DNA from: Methanomicrobiales archaeon
GTDB lineage: Archaea > Halobacteriota > Methanomicrobia > Methanomicrobiales > JACTUA01
Length of the DNA: 26,498 bases
Assembly: GCA_028678905.1 (NCBI GenBank)
Contig: JAJRCO010000106.1
Coordinates: 1-26,498, forward strand
Direction: 5' to 3'
Below the pieces are notes generated by a model. The model made no database searches. It worked only from the letters and a program-made list of their open reading frames with translations, and was not told the DNA's origin. Both the position numbers and the translations under genes were made by a program. Of this stretch, positions 1-7,541 are shown piece after piece (the stretch's first letter is position 1; every line of letters starts with the position of its first letter).

Positions 1-102
1 GGGTTTTCACTGGCCACCATATATTCCTTTCCCCGGGACTCACTCGGAATTGATATGAGGGTTGCAGAGTCTTCGGTTCGCGTCCGGATCCTGGCTCTGG
101 TT

Positions 103-224
103 CATAGCGGCCATAGCGGCGGGGAAACACCTGGACCCATTCCGAACCCAGAAGTTAAGCCCGTCCGCGTAGTGTGCTGTACTAAGGTACGCGAGTCCCT
201 GGGAACCACACCTCGCTGCTATTA
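103..224 (+). rRNA. 5S ribosomal RNA
   Basis: The terminal helix is visible: ATAGCGGC at 104-111 pairs with GCTGCTAT at 215-222 (seven Watson-Crick pairs and one G-T). Between them lies the conserved 5S core, including the CCCATTCCGAAC loop at 136-147 and GAAGTTAAGCCC at 151-162. The length of about 120 nt fits archaeal 5S. No 23S sequence is recognisable in bases 1-100, so either the 23S gene lies off the left edge or this is a separate 5S copy. A TATA-like CATATATT at about 19-26 could serve an independent promoter. The exact ends are uncertain by a few bases. Confidence 0.93.
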
Positions 225-227
225 CTT

Positions 228-265
228 TCCTTCTTATCAAACCATGCCGGGAAGGCTATTTTTTT
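228..265 (+). terminator. T-rich terminator after 5S rRNA
   Basis: A possible CCTTC (228-232) / GAAGG (251-255) stem is followed by seven T residues at 259-265. Archaeal transcripts commonly end at such T tracts. It lies about 35 bases after the 5S 3' end. Confidence 0.6.
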
Positions 266-610
266 CGAATCCTGAATATTCTACTACATCTTATAATAGC
301 ATCACGAATTAAGGATTCCGTGTTTATCGACTCTCTTTCTACCTGTACAGCATCATGAACTCTCAGGAATGCCGTCTTTCAGACCACCCGGGTCGCTGGT
401 AACGGGGCGATGAGCATTATAGGTTGGAGTAGGGATTCTGTCTAAGTGTTCAAGGTGTTCGTTGTGGGGGATTATGATTCGTGACCTTCCGAAAGGGGAT
501 GAAGTCCTGCCATCCAGTCTTCATTTAGAAAGGGGAGGGCACAGAAACGTATGTACGGATCTTACCAATTACCAGTCTGAAAAGTCCTTGACTCACTCTC
601 CGGAAAAAGG
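266..610. other. Intergenic stretch with no recognised gene
   Basis: The stretch between the 5S terminator and the promoter of the lipoprotein gene is interrupted by stops in all frames apart from short open frames of 60 codons or so with unconvincing composition. I see no tRNA cloverleaf, C/D box or repeat array. Confidence 0.5.
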
Positions 611-618
611 AATATATG
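611..618 (+). promoter_or_regulatory. TATA box for the Hint lipoprotein gene
   Basis: AATATATG lies 26-33 bases upstream of the ATG at 644, the spacing expected if transcription starts at or next to the start codon. No Shine-Dalgarno sequence precedes the ATG, which agrees with a leaderless mRNA. Confidence 0.5.
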
Positions 619-643
619 GGAGAAATATGCAAGGATTGGGTCG

Positions 644-1525
644 ATGGAGCTGAAACTCTTTCCTGTCCTTTTCATCCTTTCTTTGGCGATATCCTCAGGG
701 TGCCTGGCTCCTCCGGGTCCGGTGCAGACATATACGTTACCGCAGCTCAAGTACCTGCTCTTAGATCACTACGGAGAGAGTGAATTCTTCTTCTGCGACC
801 CCGATTACTACCCGATATCGCGCGGTGATGAACTGGAAAAGGCGCTGGAATATTTCCCAATCATCCAGAACAACACTGATGAGTTCACTGCTATCACTGA
901 CAGGAAGGGATTAAACCCACCATACTCTGATGAGGTCAAGCTCACCATATACCGCGAGTACAAGAAATTGCGGGCCATCCCACTTTCACTCGCCGGAGAA
1001 TCTTCTTACGAATACACCATGCAGCTCGGCATTGAAGGCGATTCCGGGCGCAGGGTCACCGGTAGTATCCATAGCGACGGCACAATTCTTGAACAACGTT
1101 CAGAGAACGTGATCCTCACCTGCCCGATATGCCTGGACGAGAACACTGTGATCGATACTCCCCGCGGACCCATCCCGGTCGATGAGCTGCGGGAAGGTAT
1201 GATGGTCTGGACTCTGGACACCCAGGGAGATAGACGACCACTTCCGATTCTCTCTGCGTCCTGTTCCGCAGTCCCGTCGGATCACCGAGTTATCCGCCTA
1301 CAACTCAGTGATGGGCGCGAAGTGAATGTGTCGCCCGGTCATCCTACCACGGATAACCGTACCATTGGCATGCTCATGGTTGGTGATATGCTGGATAGGG
1401 CGACGATAACAAGGGTTGATTTGATAGCATATGACAAACCGTCTGTCTGTGACATCCTTCCCGCAGGAGATACAAAGAGCTACTGGGCGAACGGGATTCT
1501 CCTTAAGAGCTCGATTCCTTTTTGA
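644..1525 (+). CDS. Lipoprotein with C-terminal Hint (hedgehog/intein) domain
   Basis: Predicted lipid-anchored extracellular protein of 293 residues. Residues 1-20 form a signal peptide ending in ISSGC, with Cys20 as the lipidation site. Residues 21-155 are an unrecognised region. Residues 160-290 look like a Hint domain: CPIC at 160-163, the Hint-start pattern CLDENTVIDTPRG from Cys163, VDEL at 179-182, a second block with SPGHP (His233) in the place of the intein TxxH motif, and a final block YWANGILLKSS at 280-290. The terminal His-Asn of splicing inteins is missing and almost nothing follows the domain. True splicing is therefore unlikely; thioester formation or N-terminal cleavage at Cys163 is possible but inferred. 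The gene stands alone, with a TATA box before it and a T tract after it. The Hint call is strong; the biological role is unknown. Confidence 0.85.
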   Translation: MELKLFPVLFILSLAISSGCLAPPGPVQTYTLPQLKYLLLDHYGESEFFFCDPDYYPISRGDELEKALEYFPIIQNNTDEFTAITDRKGLNPPYSDEVKLTIYREYKKLRAIPLSLAGESSYEYTMQLGIEGDSGRRVTGSIHSDGTILEQRSENVILTCPICLDENTVIDTPRGPIPVDELREGMMVWTLDTQGDRRPLPILSASCSAVPSDHRVIRLQLSDGREVNVSPGHPTTDNRTIGMLMVGDMLDRATITRVDLIAYDKPSVCDILPAGDTKSYWANGILLKSSIPF

Positions 1526-1530
1526 AATTA

Positions 1531-1537
1531 TTTTTTT
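1531..1537 (+). terminator. T-tract terminator after the Hint lipoprotein gene
   Basis: Seven T residues begin seven bases after the stop codon (1523-1525), with ATT just before them. No strong hairpin is seen. This is a typical archaeal poly-T 3' end. Confidence 0.5.
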
Positions 1538-1565
1538 CTGTTTACCGGTGACGCGCTTTTCGATT

Positions 1566-1757
1566 TTAGGAATCGTTCTTAATGATGAGGCCAGACCACT
1601 GAAAATACAAACGGACTTTCTGTACAACGGGCTTTTCGTGTTCATCTCCCTTCTCGATAGTCGCTAGGTGTGATTCTTCGGTCAGTATGGTCTTTGGGAT
1701 CCACACCAGATCTTCCAGAGCAAGATGCGTTGTTCGGCTATCTTCGCAGCTTTTCTC
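1566..1757 (-). other. Protein-like open frame without a start codon
   Basis: On the minus strand 63 codons are open between a TGA at 1758-1760 and a TAA at 1566-1568, with no ATG. The translation looks like real protein, for example EDLVWIPKTILTEESHLA and EKPVVQKVRLYFQWSG. It lies directly downstream of the broken HTH-PAS-GAF gene, so it may be that gene's distal part or the tail of another lost gene. I do not recognise the domain. Confidence 0.3.
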
Positions 1758-2827
1758 TCATGTGCGGTATCTGAAGAGCGACCCAGCCTGTCGTACAAAC
1801 ACTTCGATGGTTTTTCTGTTATGCAATTCAACCCCCTGCTTCATCCGGATGTTTAGAGACCAAAAAGACCACCACGGCAGACACAGCCTATATGGTAATT
1901 CCTTCCGAGAGACAACGTTCTTGAAGCTCGTCGCAGACTACTTCCGGGAATTTCTTTACCGTCTGAATGTAAAGCCTCTGGGGGCCTTCTTCAAGAACCT
2001 CTTTGGCAAGATATAACAATGATTCGGGAGTTCTACCTAAGTTGAAGGAATCACCGATTATTGGTGAACCCAAACCCATGGTTAGACCTTTATATAGGTA
2101 ATCATCGGCCAATGCTTCACACACAAGAGTTCCGGTACTAGAATCGACTGATGAGATCGCGATGATACTCTCAGGAGCGAGATCAGCGATCCTATCAGCG
2201 ATATATTGATAGATATTATCGTCCTCCTCCATATCGGCAAGTGCAGCGGAAGTCCTGGCCAGGAATTCAAGATTGGTAAGCTGCATTCGCTCGTTCGTCA
2301 CGTCCTCCATAAGGATTTTTGTACCTTTAAAGCCATCCTCGAAGGTGGTGGGAATTCCTTTCATTCTGAAGTGTTGAAAATCTTTCCCCTTCTGGACGGA
2401 CACCTCTTTGTTCACTTCTTTTTCCTGCAAGAACTCGGAAAGGAACGCCGAAAAAAATGACGTACTGGGGACCAAAGAGGATAATTCATCCATCTTTCTT
2501 CCAGTCACGTCTTCATTCTGGAACACCCGAAAAATTCCAGGAACGGTTCGTTTGCATAGAGGATGCGGCTCTCACCGTCAAGGGTGCAGACCATATCGGT
2601 GGAGATACTAAGGAGTGCGGATAATGGGACGCGGTGAGCGAGGCAGAACACTTTTGCAGTACCAATAACCGGCTCTCCACCGCCTCAGATGCCTGAAGTA
2701 CCTCCAGATATTTTGCGATCGAGTTTCTGTTAACCTTTAGACAGGAGGCAATCTTTGAGATAGTAAGTCCTTTCGGGTGGAGTCGAAGCAGAGCCCTGAT
2801 TCTGTTGTTAGTTTCCTTCTCGCTCAC
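1740..2827 (-). pseudogene. Frameshifted HTH-PAS-GAF sensor/regulator
   Basis: The first reading frame, from the ATG at 2827, encodes a winged helix with LTISKIASCLKVNRNSIAKY, the N-terminal module of HTH-PAS proteins common in Methanomicrobiales. Near 2670 the frame must shift to continue as GTAKVFCLAHRVPLSALL followed by a PAS-like stretch (CTLDGESRILYANEPFLEFFG). Near 2514 it must shift again to reach the long frame 2526-1888, which holds the end of PAS and a GAF-like domain (ADRIADLAPESIIAISSVDS). After the TAG at 1888 the homology-like text continues in other frames as IGCVCRGGLFGL and then IEVFVRQAG. At least four disruptions in one direction mean the gene is dead. The two parts might be called separately as a 104-residue and a 212-residue protein; they are pieces of one gene. 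Confidence 0.8.
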
Positions 2828-3026
2828 GCGCGTGTCTCCATGATTGTATCCTAGGGTGTATTCCGATAATTGAGTGCCCGCTGATTCCGCATGCTGTATA
2901 CTCGCTGCATGAGCATAGCGATCGTATCTTAAATGAATAATGTGATCCTGTGGTGTTCCCCAACGATAGCAATAAATAGCCGCGGATAGAGAAGGGATTT
3001 CATTTCGGTTACGGGGTTGTCTACTA

Positions 3027-3389
3027 ATGGATACGCCTGCGATAACGGTATACTCCTATGCCGTATGGATGGTAAAGGAAGGTAAGGAGAATGAATTCAT
3101 CCAGACTTGGGAAAGATTTGCCCGCTGGACACAGCAGTATCGGCGGGGCGTAGTATACGGACGTCTGCTCCAGGATATTAAGGACTCGCGAAGATTCGTG
3201 ACTTGGGGTCCCTGGGAGGATCTGGAATCTCTGCAGGCATGGAGGGAAACGGTAGAGTTTCAACAGGCTTTCCAGCGATTTAACGAGCTGTGTACCGAGA
3301 TCCATCCTCTGTCATTACGAAGCATCACCCTCATTGGGACAGGCATGGAGCAAGAAAGTATTCCCGAGCAGGACATCTCCTGCCTCTGA
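3027..3389 (+). CDS. Antibiotic-biosynthesis-monooxygenase (ABM) fold protein
   Basis: Small protein of 120 residues resembling the dimeric ferredoxin-like ABM family, which includes quinol monooxygenases and heme-degrading enzymes. Features are an N-terminal strand (ITVYSYAVW), then VKEGKENEFIQTWERFARW, the first helix of the fold, and a central segment with FVTWGPWEDLESLQAWRE, which is typical of family members that act on or bind planar substrates. The C-terminal 20 residues are probably a disordered tail. No cofactor motif is expected in this family. An AT-rich AATAAATA at 2971-2978 may be the promoter, implying a leader of about 25 bases. The gene is isolated from its neighbours. The fold call is good; the substrate cannot be told. 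Confidence 0.75.
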   Translation: MDTPAITVYSYAVWMVKEGKENEFIQTWERFARWTQQYRRGVVYGRLLQDIKDSRRFVTWGPWEDLESLQAWRETVEFQQAFQRFNELCTEIHPLSLRSITLIGTGMEQESIPEQDISCL

Positions 3390-3546
3390 CCTGAGAACGA
3401 TCTCGCCAGAATTAAGATATAACCGTGATCATCATCAGTATCGAGATACTTGATCGAGCCGGAAAGACCAATATTGGATTCCTTTTCATCTTCTTACTCT
3501 CGTTTTAATGCGATCTTTGAGTGATTTTCGCCATCAGATAGAGAGA

Positions 3547-3565
3547 TTTTTTAGAAAAGATTTTT
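3547..3565. terminator. T tracts between convergent genes
   Basis: T6 at 3547-3552 and T5 at 3561-3565 on the plus strand flank AGAAAAGA. These lie between the rightward ABM gene and the leftward DUF2769 gene and could end transcripts on either strand. Confidence 0.35.
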
Positions 3566-3574
3566 CTGGAGTCA

Positions 3575-3862
3575 TCATCTTTCTCTTCGCTGGGCCTCAG
3601 ACCCTTCGGCACAGTAGAAGGTCATGGTCAGGCCCATCTTTGACGTGACCGGACAGCCGGGGCAGAGGCAAGCCTTCATGGATACGATGCAGGCGCTCTT
3701 TCCCAGCACACAGAAAAGTCTCTCGGTCTTCTCCTTCATGCATGCGTTGTAAGTCGGACAGCCGGGACAGAGGCACATCCCTTTCAGCTGCTCTAACATC
3801 TTTTTCTGTTCGGCATCGCTCATCTTTTGCATTTTCTGCAGTGATTCCTGGAATTTTTCCAT
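3575..3862 (-). CDS. DUF2769 cysteine-rich protein
   Basis: Small soluble protein with two copies of a CxCPGCP motif (MCLCPGCPTYNAC and ACLCPGCPV) separated by ERLFCVLGKSAC, then TFYCAEGSE. This is the DUF2769 pattern known from methanogens; its ten cysteines suggest a metal site or iron-sulfur cluster, but no function is established. The ATG at 3862 is preferred (95 residues). It has GGAG about 8 bases upstream and a TATA-like AAAATAATAA (minus strand, 3903-3912) about 45 bases upstream. The in-frame ATG at 3922 would add 20 polar residues (115 in all) but has neither signal. The charged helical N-terminus MEKFQESLQKMQKMSDAE matches the usual start of the family. Confidence 0.85.
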   Translation of the reverse strand: MEKFQESLQKMQKMSDAEQKKMLEQLKGMCLCPGCPTYNACMKEKTERLFCVLGKSACIVSMKACLCPGCPVTSKMGLTMTFYCAEGSEAQRRER

Positions 3863-4053
3863 AGTTGTACTCCATTTGTATGAGACCCATGGTGATTCTT
3901 GCTTATTATTTTTCTCGCTCATTTTAATTCAGGCTGAGATCGGATGAAGGACGAACAGGACTTTTCCACTCCGCGTAACTGTGAGGCATATCTCTGCCTG
4001 GTAGCAAGTGAATTACATATTAGGTTTTCTTGCATTGAGGAGGTGGTCTCAAC

Positions 4054-4065
4054 AAAATATTAATA
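4054..4065 (+). promoter_or_regulatory. Putative TATA box of the prenyl operon
   Basis: The A/T-only stretch AAAATATTAATA lies about 120 bases before the ATG of the UbiA-family gene. With usual archaeal spacing, transcription would start near 4088, giving a leader of about 90 bases that carries the hairpin at 4126-4145. Confidence 0.45.
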
Positions 4066-4125
4066 CTGCCTCCACCATGGGTCAGACATCCGATTGATCA
4101 CGTCCTACTCAGATCTCTGCCTCTA

Positions 4126-4145
4126 AAACCCCGGAACAGGGGTTT
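4126..4145 (+). promoter_or_regulatory. Hairpin in the leader of the prenyl operon
   Basis: AAACCCC (4126-4132) is perfectly complementary to GGGGTTT (4139-4145) around the six-base loop GGAACA. The Shine-Dalgarno GGAGG follows at 4169-4173, 23 bases later. It has no T tract, so it is more likely a leader structure than a terminator. Confidence 0.45.
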
Positions 4146-4180
4146 GGCTTAAGCAGTACCAGCAATCGGGAGGGTTGGAA

Positions 4181-5191
4181 ATGAAAGTTAGGGCCCTGTA
4201 TGATCTGGCACGATTCCTACCCCTCATGTCGTGGTCAGGAAACGCCTCGCTGCTGGGGATAGCTTCTGCCCTCATTATAGCCAGTGGCTTCCGGACAATC
4301 AACTGGCCTCTGACTCTCCTGGCCATTTTTGTATCAGTAGCCCTTCAGTATGTGGCGCATCCGATCAATGACCTGGTCGATTATCCGGTGGATGTGCAGG
4401 CCAATATCGACGGCACCGGAAGGCGAAAGGTACTGATCTCGGGACTGGCGACGGAGCGTGACCTCCACCGGCTGTCCCGGGGACTTCTTCTAATCATCGC
4501 CGCGGTGGCCACATTCATTATCTGGTTCCGACCCCTTGCCCTTTTCTTCGGAGCGATCGGGTTCCTATCCGTGTGGGTGTACAATATGCCCCCGTTTAAA
4601 CTATCCTACCGCCCTTTTCCGGAGTTACTGATCGCGTTTCCCGTCAATATCGCCATGGTGGTCGGCATATCCTATGTGGCGACCGGAACCATCGCTGTTA
4701 TCGCCCTGGTGTTCGGAGTGATCCAGGCCTTCATGGCGGCTGTCGTGCACATCTCTTACTTTGCTATGGATATGCAGTCTGACTTTCTGGGGGGAAAAAT
4801 TTCCACCATAGTCAAACACCCGGGAATTCAGTGGTGCACCATCTATCCCCTGCTGGGTGCAGGGGTTCTGGGCCTCTTTGCTGTGCTGGCTCTAGGGCCG
4901 CTGACTCTTGTCCTTCCGGTCTTGTTGCTGGGTGCAATGACCATCCTTGGCTTCCGTATGGATGCTCTGTGGATGGGATACTGGGGAAACCACGAGGGCT
5001 ACCTTCATGAGTATGTTGGCAAAAGGGCGCACCAGACTCCACAGATGATTCCCGCTCTATCCTCGATCACCCTCGATGCCTGGCACAGCGCGAGTTGCTC
5101 CATGCGAGATATTCTGGTGCGGCAGATGTATCTCTCTGTCTGTAATGGAATGGGAATACTGGTTCTCGTGCTGGCGGGGATGTCAGGTTGA
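4181..5191 (+). CDS. UbiA-family prenyltransferase
   Basis: Integral membrane prenyltransferase of 336 residues, predicted to transfer a polyprenyl group from a diphosphate donor to an acceptor. Both Mg-binding aspartate motifs of UbiA are present: N63-D64-LV-D67-YPV-D71 (NDxxDxxxD) and D197-MQS-D201. Eight or so hydrophobic helices span 20-335. The segment after the first motif reads GRRKVLISG rather than the NRPxRPxxSG typical of DGGGP synthase and many UbiA enzymes, so the acceptor may be unusual. The C-terminal 70 residues (after about 265) are longer than in the common family form. The ATG at 4181 has GGAGG with a 7-base spacer; the TTG at 4175 overlaps that site and is less likely. It is the first gene of an isoprenoid set. 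The acceptor is not predictable. Confidence 0.9.
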   Translation: MKVRALYDLARFLPLMSWSGNASLLGIASALIIASGFRTINWPLTLLAIFVSVALQYVAHPINDLVDYPVDVQANIDGTGRRKVLISGLATERDLHRLSRGLLLIIAAVATFIIWFRPLALFFGAIGFLSVWVYNMPPFKLSYRPFPELLIAFPVNIAMVVGISYVATGTIAVIALVFGVIQAFMAAVVHISYFAMDMQSDFLGGKISTIVKHPGIQWCTIYPLLGAGVLGLFAVLALGPLTLVLPVLLLGAMTILGFRMDALWMGYWGNHEGYLHEYVGKRAHQTPQMIPALSSITLDAWHSASCSMRDILVRQMYLSVCNGMGILVLVLAGMSG

Positions 5192-5311
5192 GTAGCGTAC
5201 GCACAGGCAAGATAAATGCCCGGACAGAGGTGGAAGGGACGACACGATCTCATTATCCGAGAACCATGACGAGTGAACCCGGTATTCCTGCATCGAGACG
5301 AAAATCAGTGG

Positions 5312-5329
5312 GTATCGCTCCAGCGATAC
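5312..5329 (+). promoter_or_regulatory. Perfect 8-bp inverted repeat before the flavoprotein gene
   Basis: GTATCGCT (5312-5319), CC, AGCGATAC (5322-5329) form a perfect dyad. It ends seven bases before the Shine-Dalgarno GGAGG (5337-5341) of the next gene. As RNA it gives a 7-bp stem with loop TCCA; as DNA it could be an operator. It sits in the 154-base gap between genes 1 and 2 of the prenyl set. Confidence 0.55.
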
Positions 5330-5345
5330 TCGTGCAGGAGGGCAC

Positions 5346-6359
5346 ATGACCTTGGACATGGCGATCGTTGGGGCCGGGGTGGCGGGTTCGTCCCTGTATC
5401 GCCTGATTACGCTCGGACAGTATAACGACGAACTCCGGGTGGATTTATACAGCATCCGGGAGAATCAGGCCTGCGGGATTCATCCTTGTGCCTGGATGAC
5501 CCATGTCCCGGACTTCCGCATGATGATGAATCTTCTCCGGATGGACGCCGATCGTTATATCCTGCGGGAGTTCTCATCTGTGGATTTCGATGGATTTCCG
5601 ACTGGGTGCGATCTCGGGATGATCCATAAGCCCCAGCTGCTCAAAGACATGAAGGGGACCGCACCAGTACGGTTTGATCCCGTGGATGCGGACGCATACG
5701 ATCTGGTAGTGGATTGCACCGGCGCCGCCCGGGCGCTTCTTCCTCCGGCACAGGACGATCTGATTACCTCCACACTCCAGTACCGGGTGCGGAGGGATTC
5801 CCCTCAATCCGATGATCCGCTACCCTCCATCCGTTTTATCAAAATCGGGTATGCCTGGTCTTTTCCGCTGGACCACAACCACTTCCACATCGGAGTCGGT
5901 AGTCTTGTTGAGGAGCTGGCGCCATCGCTCCGTCGTACCGGCCTGATGCACCCGGATGATACGGTGGTCTGCCAGTGTCAGGGAAAAGTGCGGGTAGGAA
6001 CCCCGAACCGCATGGCGCCGATCCACTGGAGAAATGTATGGGGAGTGGGAGAGTCCATCGGCACGGTCTCACCCTTGGTAGGGGATGGGATCGTGCCTTC
6101 GATTCAGTGTGCGGCCCTGTTCGCGGAATATCTGGCGGAAGGAACCCCGAATCGGTACCCAGAACGTGTCCTGTCTGAATTCTCCTGGATGGCAAAGGAA
6201 CGGGAGGTGATCGACCGGATGATCGCACACGATGGCCGGATTGGCATGCGCGATCTCCTGGTGATGCGCAACCATGCTCACCGTTTTGGATTCCAGCTAG
6301 GTGCAAAGTGGATCTTTTCTTGGTTGGCCGGGAAACCGGGGAGGGAAAGAGGCGCATGA
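5346..6359 (+). CDS. Geranylgeranyl-reductase-like FAD oxidoreductase
   Basis: Flavoprotein of 337 residues related to the geranylgeranyl reductase / FAD-monooxygenase fold. It has the dinucleotide motif GAGVAGSS at 9-16 in a beta-alpha-beta start, DCTGA at 123-127, and the late FAD-binding stretch GVGESIGTVSPLVGDGI at 233-249. Archaeal geranylgeranyl reductases saturate isoprenoid double bonds of lipids or quinone side chains; reduction of the neighbours' prenyl product is inferred from context. The protein is shorter than the usual 390-410 residues of lipid GGRs and contains two adjacent cysteines in CQC (209-211). GGAGG four bases before the ATG sets the start. Its stop overlaps the next gene in an ATGA (6356-6359), so translation of the two is probably coupled. 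Confidence 0.85.
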   Translation: MTLDMAIVGAGVAGSSLYRLITLGQYNDELRVDLYSIRENQACGIHPCAWMTHVPDFRMMMNLLRMDADRYILREFSSVDFDGFPTGCDLGMIHKPQLLKDMKGTAPVRFDPVDADAYDLVVDCTGAARALLPPAQDDLITSTLQYRVRRDSPQSDDPLPSIRFIKIGYAWSFPLDHNHFHIGVGSLVEELAPSLRRTGLMHPDDTVVCQCQGKVRVGTPNRMAPIHWRNVWGVGESIGTVSPLVGDGIVPSIQCAALFAEYLAEGTPNRYPERVLSEFSWMAKEREVIDRMIAHDGRIGMRDLLVMRNHAHRFGFQLGAKWIFSWLAGKPGRERGA

Positions 6360-7498
6360 ATGCAGATTCTTCTGTCGTCTTTCCGGCATTAGCGGATACC
6401 ACCGACCCAAACAATTTTATCGCCTATCTGCAGAAGATTCGCCCTCGGGTGAACGATCGCATCAGGGAGATCGTAGAGATAGAACAGTTTGACGATCAAC
6501 TTCTTCCCGTACTTCTTCGGGGGAAACGCCTCCGGGCGGGCGTTCTCCTGCTCATCCACGAGGTGCTTGCAAGTGAACCAGAACGAACTGGCCCTCAAGC
6601 ACTGGAACTTGCATGCGCCCTCGAGCTTGCACATGCTGCTTCCCTGATTGTCGATGACATCATCGACGAAGATATGGAGCGCCGTGGCCTGGAGACACTC
6701 CATCTTGCCCAGGGGACCAAGACTGCCCTGCTGGAATCGATCGGGATCCTCTCCCTCCCGTATACAGTGGTCGCCCCCCTTTCAGGCGAATATGTGCGCA
6801 TGCTTGCGGAGGTCCAGCGACAGATGACTTTCGGTGCTCTCCAGGAGATGTGCACCATTCGTGCCCTGCCCGCATTTGATGTGTATGCGTCTATCATCAC
6901 GCTGAAAACCGGACGTCTATTCGGATTGGCATCGGAATGGGGATTCCTGGCCGCTGACGGAGGTATCAGTGGGAGTAAAAGGCCTTCCACTGAAGGAATT
7001 CAGCAGCAATCCCTCCGCGATACATGGCGAAGATACGGCACGTACCTTGGGCGGAGCATGCAGATGGCGGATGATATCGTCGATCTCAAGAGTGGAATGA
7101 GGGGTACGTATTCTGGAACACCCGGTTCTGAATTGTTGCTGCTGAATACGATGGATGTGAATCCAACGATCGACGAATGCATATCAGATCGGAGAAATTG
7201 TTCAGCGGGCCGGCCAAAGATCCAGTCCGCAAGGAATTCGGAATTCATTCTGCAGCGAGCGCATCAGTTTCTACGAACGGAACAGGAAAATGCCCGCCAT
7301 GCGTTGCAGAACATCGAAGATCTCAGTGGATTGCCGGGATATTCGACCACTCCGCCTTCCAAGAAGGTCGCCATACTACGTGTTCTTGGCCAATCCATCG
7401 CTGATATCATCCTGGAAGGAACAACGGTGAGAGAATACCCTGTATTCATCGATCAGGCATCATTGAAACCCGGAGAAATACCCGTGAAGAATGACTAG
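6356..7498 (+). CDS. Polyprenyl diphosphate synthase, long-chain type
   Basis: Trans-isoprenyl diphosphate synthase of 380 residues, which would elongate allylic diphosphates with IPP. It shows GKRLR at 56-60, the first aspartate motif DDIID at 100-104 followed by EDMERRG, and the second DDIVD at 239-243. Ala95 and Ser96 occupy positions -5 and -4 before the first motif. In this family small residues there allow chains longer than C20, so a product longer than GGPP is inferred. After the second motif the usual GKPxGxDLxxxKxT is replaced by GTYSGTPGSELLLL, and the C-terminus is extended. The ATG at 6356 overlaps the upstream stop (ATGA) and is preceded by GAGGGAAAGAGG. An in-frame ATG at 6308 would add 16 residues inside the previous gene and is less likely. 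Confidence 0.9.
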   Translation: MNADSSVVFPALADTTDPNNFIAYLQKIRPRVNDRIREIVEIEQFDDQLLPVLLRGKRLRAGVLLLIHEVLASEPERTGPQALELACALELAHAASLIVDDIIDEDMERRGLETLHLAQGTKTALLESIGILSLPYTVVAPLSGEYVRMLAEVQRQMTFGALQEMCTIRALPAFDVYASIITLKTGRLFGLASEWGFLAADGGISGSKRPSTEGIQQQSLRDTWRRYGTYLGRSMQMADDIVDLKSGMRGTYSGTPGSELLLLNTMDVNPTIDECISDRRNCSAGRPKIQSARNSEFILQRAHQFLRTEQENARHALQNIEDLSGLPGYSTTPPSKKVAILRVLGQSIADIILEGTTVREYPVFIDQASLKPGEIPVKND

Positions 7499-7541
7499 AA
7501 AGAGTCCCCTAAACGATATAATGTGGCGAGCGGTGTCCTGT

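Noticed and set aside
67..95. T-arm-like hairpin before the 5S gene, suggesting a tRNA
   Set aside because: TTCGG/CCGGA encloses TTCGCGT, but position 58 is C instead of the near-invariant A and no acceptor, D or anticodon arm can be drawn upstream.
3944..4063. 39-codon plus-strand frame upstream of the prenyl operon
   Set aside because: It has no Shine-Dalgarno sequence, overlaps the likely operon TATA box and has no recognisable features.
5839..6414. 191-codon minus-strand frame opposite the flavoprotein gene
   Set aside because: It is the reverse shadow of two well-supported genes and is rich in Arg, Ser and Pro with no motif.
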